Assembly: GCA_019639235.1 (NCBI GenBank)
Contig: JAHBSG010000008.1
Coordinates: forward strand, 1-64,000
Length of the DNA: 64,000 nucleotides
Direction of reading: 5' to 3'
Source of the DNA: Acidobacteriota bacterium
GTDB lineage: Bacteria; Acidobacteriota; Blastocatellia; Pyrinomonadales; Pyrinomonadaceae
Shown here: piece after piece, positions 62,459 to 64,000 of the stretch
Position numbering within the stretch: the first letter of the stretch is position 1
How the letters are laid out: the number at the start of each line of letters is the position of its first letter
Notes under the pieces: generated by a model
Databases searched by the model: none
Seen by the model: the letters and a program-made list of their open reading frames with translations, nothing else
Told to the model about the DNA's origin: nothing
Translations under genes and position numbers: made by a program

Positions 62459-64000
62459 AACCTCCTCCTGAACCGGACCTCAAAACTGAAATTATCGCGG
62501 TTCTGCGTCACATTGCTGAGCGAACGCTGTTCGTATTGGGCGACGAAGGAAAGGCGGTCGGAGACCCGGTATTCGAACGCAATGACCTGGTTCTGGTCCT
62601 GCGATAAATTGGTTGCGTAGGTTACCCGAAGGTTGTTATTGATCTGCCGCCCGACCGTGAGTCTGGCCGACGGGTCAAGCCGTTCGCCCGATATGATCGG
62701 GTCGATCTCGAAAACATTTAGGCCAAAAAGCCGGTCGGTCGCACGCCGTGCCGGAGCGTTAATTATCGAATCCGTCAGGACTTCCGCCGCCGTATTCAGT
62801 CCCGTTGACGCGAGCGTCGGGATGCCGGTCGATGTGTTCGAAAGGCTGCCCGTCGTAATAAGCGAGATGACGTCCTGCTCGGGAAGCGCCGGATTCGAGC
62901 GAACCGATGCATTCAATGCTGCGGTATCGGTAAGCGGCCCTGAAAGGTTCACGAAAACCTGATAGCCGTTTATCTCGGAATCTGCCTGAAGGAAGATCAC
63001 CGGATCGATATTCGTGTCCGGCGGAAACTCGAGCACTCCGCGCTGAATAATGTAGCGGTCATTGCGGAAGAATACGGTTCCGCTGGTCGATGTGATCCGC
63101 CCGGCGAGCCGCGGATTGTCGGTCGTGCCCGTTAGTTGGAGCGAGACGGACGCTGTAAGGTCGGCGATATTGTTTCGTACGATAAGTGCGTCGCGGCCCG
63201 TAATGCTCAGATTGAACCGCGGGGCCAGCCCCGATGACGAACCTCCGCCGAGTGAGCCTTCACGCCGTGCCCCGATAACGTTTGCGAGTTCGATGTCCCG
63301 GCTATATACGCTTCGTCTCGCGAGGATGCTTCCGGAAATTACGTTAAGCAACTCTGTTCCTACACGTGAACCCGAGAAGTCGAGCCGCGCGTCACCGGTC
63401 GTAACGAAATTCTCGGGAAGCGGAACCGTCACATTAGAACCCGTTAGCGAAACTCGGTAATTCTGAACGGCAAGATTATCGCCGAACAAAATGCCGCCGC
63501 TTGCTGAGAATGATCCGCCGCCCAAGTAGCCCGAAACACGCTCGAACTGAGCTTGGTCGGCAGTAAATCTAACGGTACCGGTCATCCGGTCTGCGGAGAG
63601 CCGGCTTGAGCCGATGAAGGTTGCGACCGCCGCATTCGAGAGCTGAGCGGTGCCGTTGATCCTTGCCGTCCGATTGATCCCCGCAAGCCGAACCGAGACG
63701 TCGGCCATTCCGCCGAAAAACGTATCGGTCGCGGCAATTCCCGGGAAGATGTTCAAGAGGCTCAGGTTCAGCCGGCCATCGATCGAAAGGTTGTTCATCC
63801 CGTCGTCCGACAAAGCCTTTGTTCCTGCAACCACGAGATTCGATCCGCCTCCGGCAAATTTTGCACTTTCGAAGGTGATCTCTGACGGAGAGAAACGAAC
63901 GACGACCGGCTCTAGAGCCGTTAGCGGTGATTCCTGGATCTGAAGCGTCAGTTGCGAGAAATTCGCAACGCCCGAAAGGTTCGCTGTGCTGAAGACCCTT
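62455..64000 (-). CDS. tamB: translocation and assembly module protein TamB (3' part, continues beyond window)
   Basis: The frame is open from the right edge to the stop at 62455, about 515 residues of the C-terminal part. It has long runs of beta-strand repeats (NVTVPLPENFVTTGDARLDF, ISGSILARRSVYSRDIELANV, TSGTVFFRNDRYIIQRGVLEF). The DUF490-type end contains DVISLITTGS, PIISGERLDPSARLTVGRQI and terminal FSFEVRFRRRF. TamB proteins bridge the periplasm and work with TamA or act in lipid transport. A GTG at 63834 is only an internal codon; the true start is off-window. It overlaps tamA by four bases. Confidence 0.92.
   Translation of the reverse strand, partial: RVFSTANLSGVANFSQLTLQIQESPLTALEPVVVRFSPSEITFESAKFAGGGSNLVVAGTKALSDDGMNNLSIDGRLNLSLLNIFPGIAATDTFFGGMADVSVRLAGINRTARINGTAQLSNAAVATFIGSSRLSADRMTGTVRFTADQAQFERVSGYLGGGSFSASGGILFGDNLAVQNYRVSLTGSNVTVPLPENFVTTGDARLDFSGSRVGTELLNVISGSILARRSVYSRDIELANVIGARREGSLGGGSSSGLAPRFNLSITGRDALIVRNNIADLTASVSLQLTGTTDNPRLAGRITSTSGTVFFRNDRYIIQRGVLEFPPDTNIDPVIFLQADSEINGYQVFVNLSGPLTDTAALNASVRSNPALPEQDVISLITTGSLSNTSTGIPTLASTGLNTAAEVLTDSIINAPARRATDRLFGLNVFEIDPIISGERLDPSARLTVGRQINNNLRVTYATNLSQDQNQVIAFEYRVSDRLSFVAQYEQRSLSNVTQNRDNFSFEVRFRRRF

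Noticed and set aside
63834..63836. GTG at 63834 as the tamB start
   Set aside because: The frame stays open with TamB-like beta-repeat sequence up to the right edge, so the GTG is an internal Val codon.

Overview
The window is a continuous stretch of a moderately GC-rich Gram-negative bacterial chromosome. Several features point to an Acidobacteriota-type organism, probably of the Blastocatellia/Pyrinomonadaceae kind: Oar-like carboxypeptidase-regulatory TonB receptors, an ECF sigma factor next to a Ser/Thr kinase-TPR protein, an acidobacterial-type VWFA protein, FG-GAP repeat secreted proteins, and long period-7 simple repeats between genes. The taxonomic placement is inference from gene content and was not computed. 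Both edges cut genes: a DUF433 antitoxin-like gene on the left and tamB on the right.

Layout. 1-5065: a DUF433/DUF5615 toxin-antitoxin-like pair, an SGNH hydrolase, a lipoprotein, an ABC exporter and two small membrane proteins. 5094-10816: ECF sigma factor plus kinase-TPR, divergent from a large secreted beta-helix/FG-GAP protein. 10881-15295: heat-shock cluster dnaK-dnaJ-hspR with a HAIR-like operator at the dnaK promoter and a four-helix-bundle gene inserted between dnaJ and hspR, flanked by inverted simple repeats. 15446-17316: one unknown gene, then about 1.2 kb of non-coding DNA full of period-7 and period-21 repeats.

17317-25814 (minus strand) is the most notable region, a tightly packed six-gene operon that looks like a horizontally acquired anti-phage/restriction system. 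In order of transcription it encodes a DNA cytosine-5 methyltransferase, a GHKL (MutL/MORC-like) ATPase, a Z1-domain SF2-type ATPase, a PD-(D/E)XK nuclease-like protein, an AIPR-family protein and a Vsr mismatch endonuclease. The parts are known families. The arrangement resembles the MutL/MORC-linked restriction systems predicted by comparative genomics, and I know of no worked-out mechanism.

26281-37940: a TonB receptor, ribA, a DUF4388/TPR protein, smc (with an unusual acidic insertion in the ATPase head), an exported protein and aspS. 38056-42263: a minus-strand operon pyrE - ATP-grasp - truA - DUF952 - uppS - cdsA. 42393-46679: DEDDh exonuclease and queF, convergent with carD and a PhoB/PhoR-like two-component pair. 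The phoB upstream region carries a triple 11-bp-spaced PHO-box-like repeat, and sixA lies just beyond. 46831-52694: LytS/LytTR two-component pair, a second TonB receptor and a dienelactone hydrolase whose ribosome binding site is buried in a terminator-like hairpin. 52755-59141: cyclic-di-GMP proteins (GGDEF; HD-GYP-GAF-GGDEF), a PfkB sugar kinase, a LysW-like zinc-ribbon protein and a VWFA protein. 59147-64000: tamA/tamB outer-membrane assembly operon.

No rRNA, tRNA, CRISPR array, transposase or integrase was recognised.
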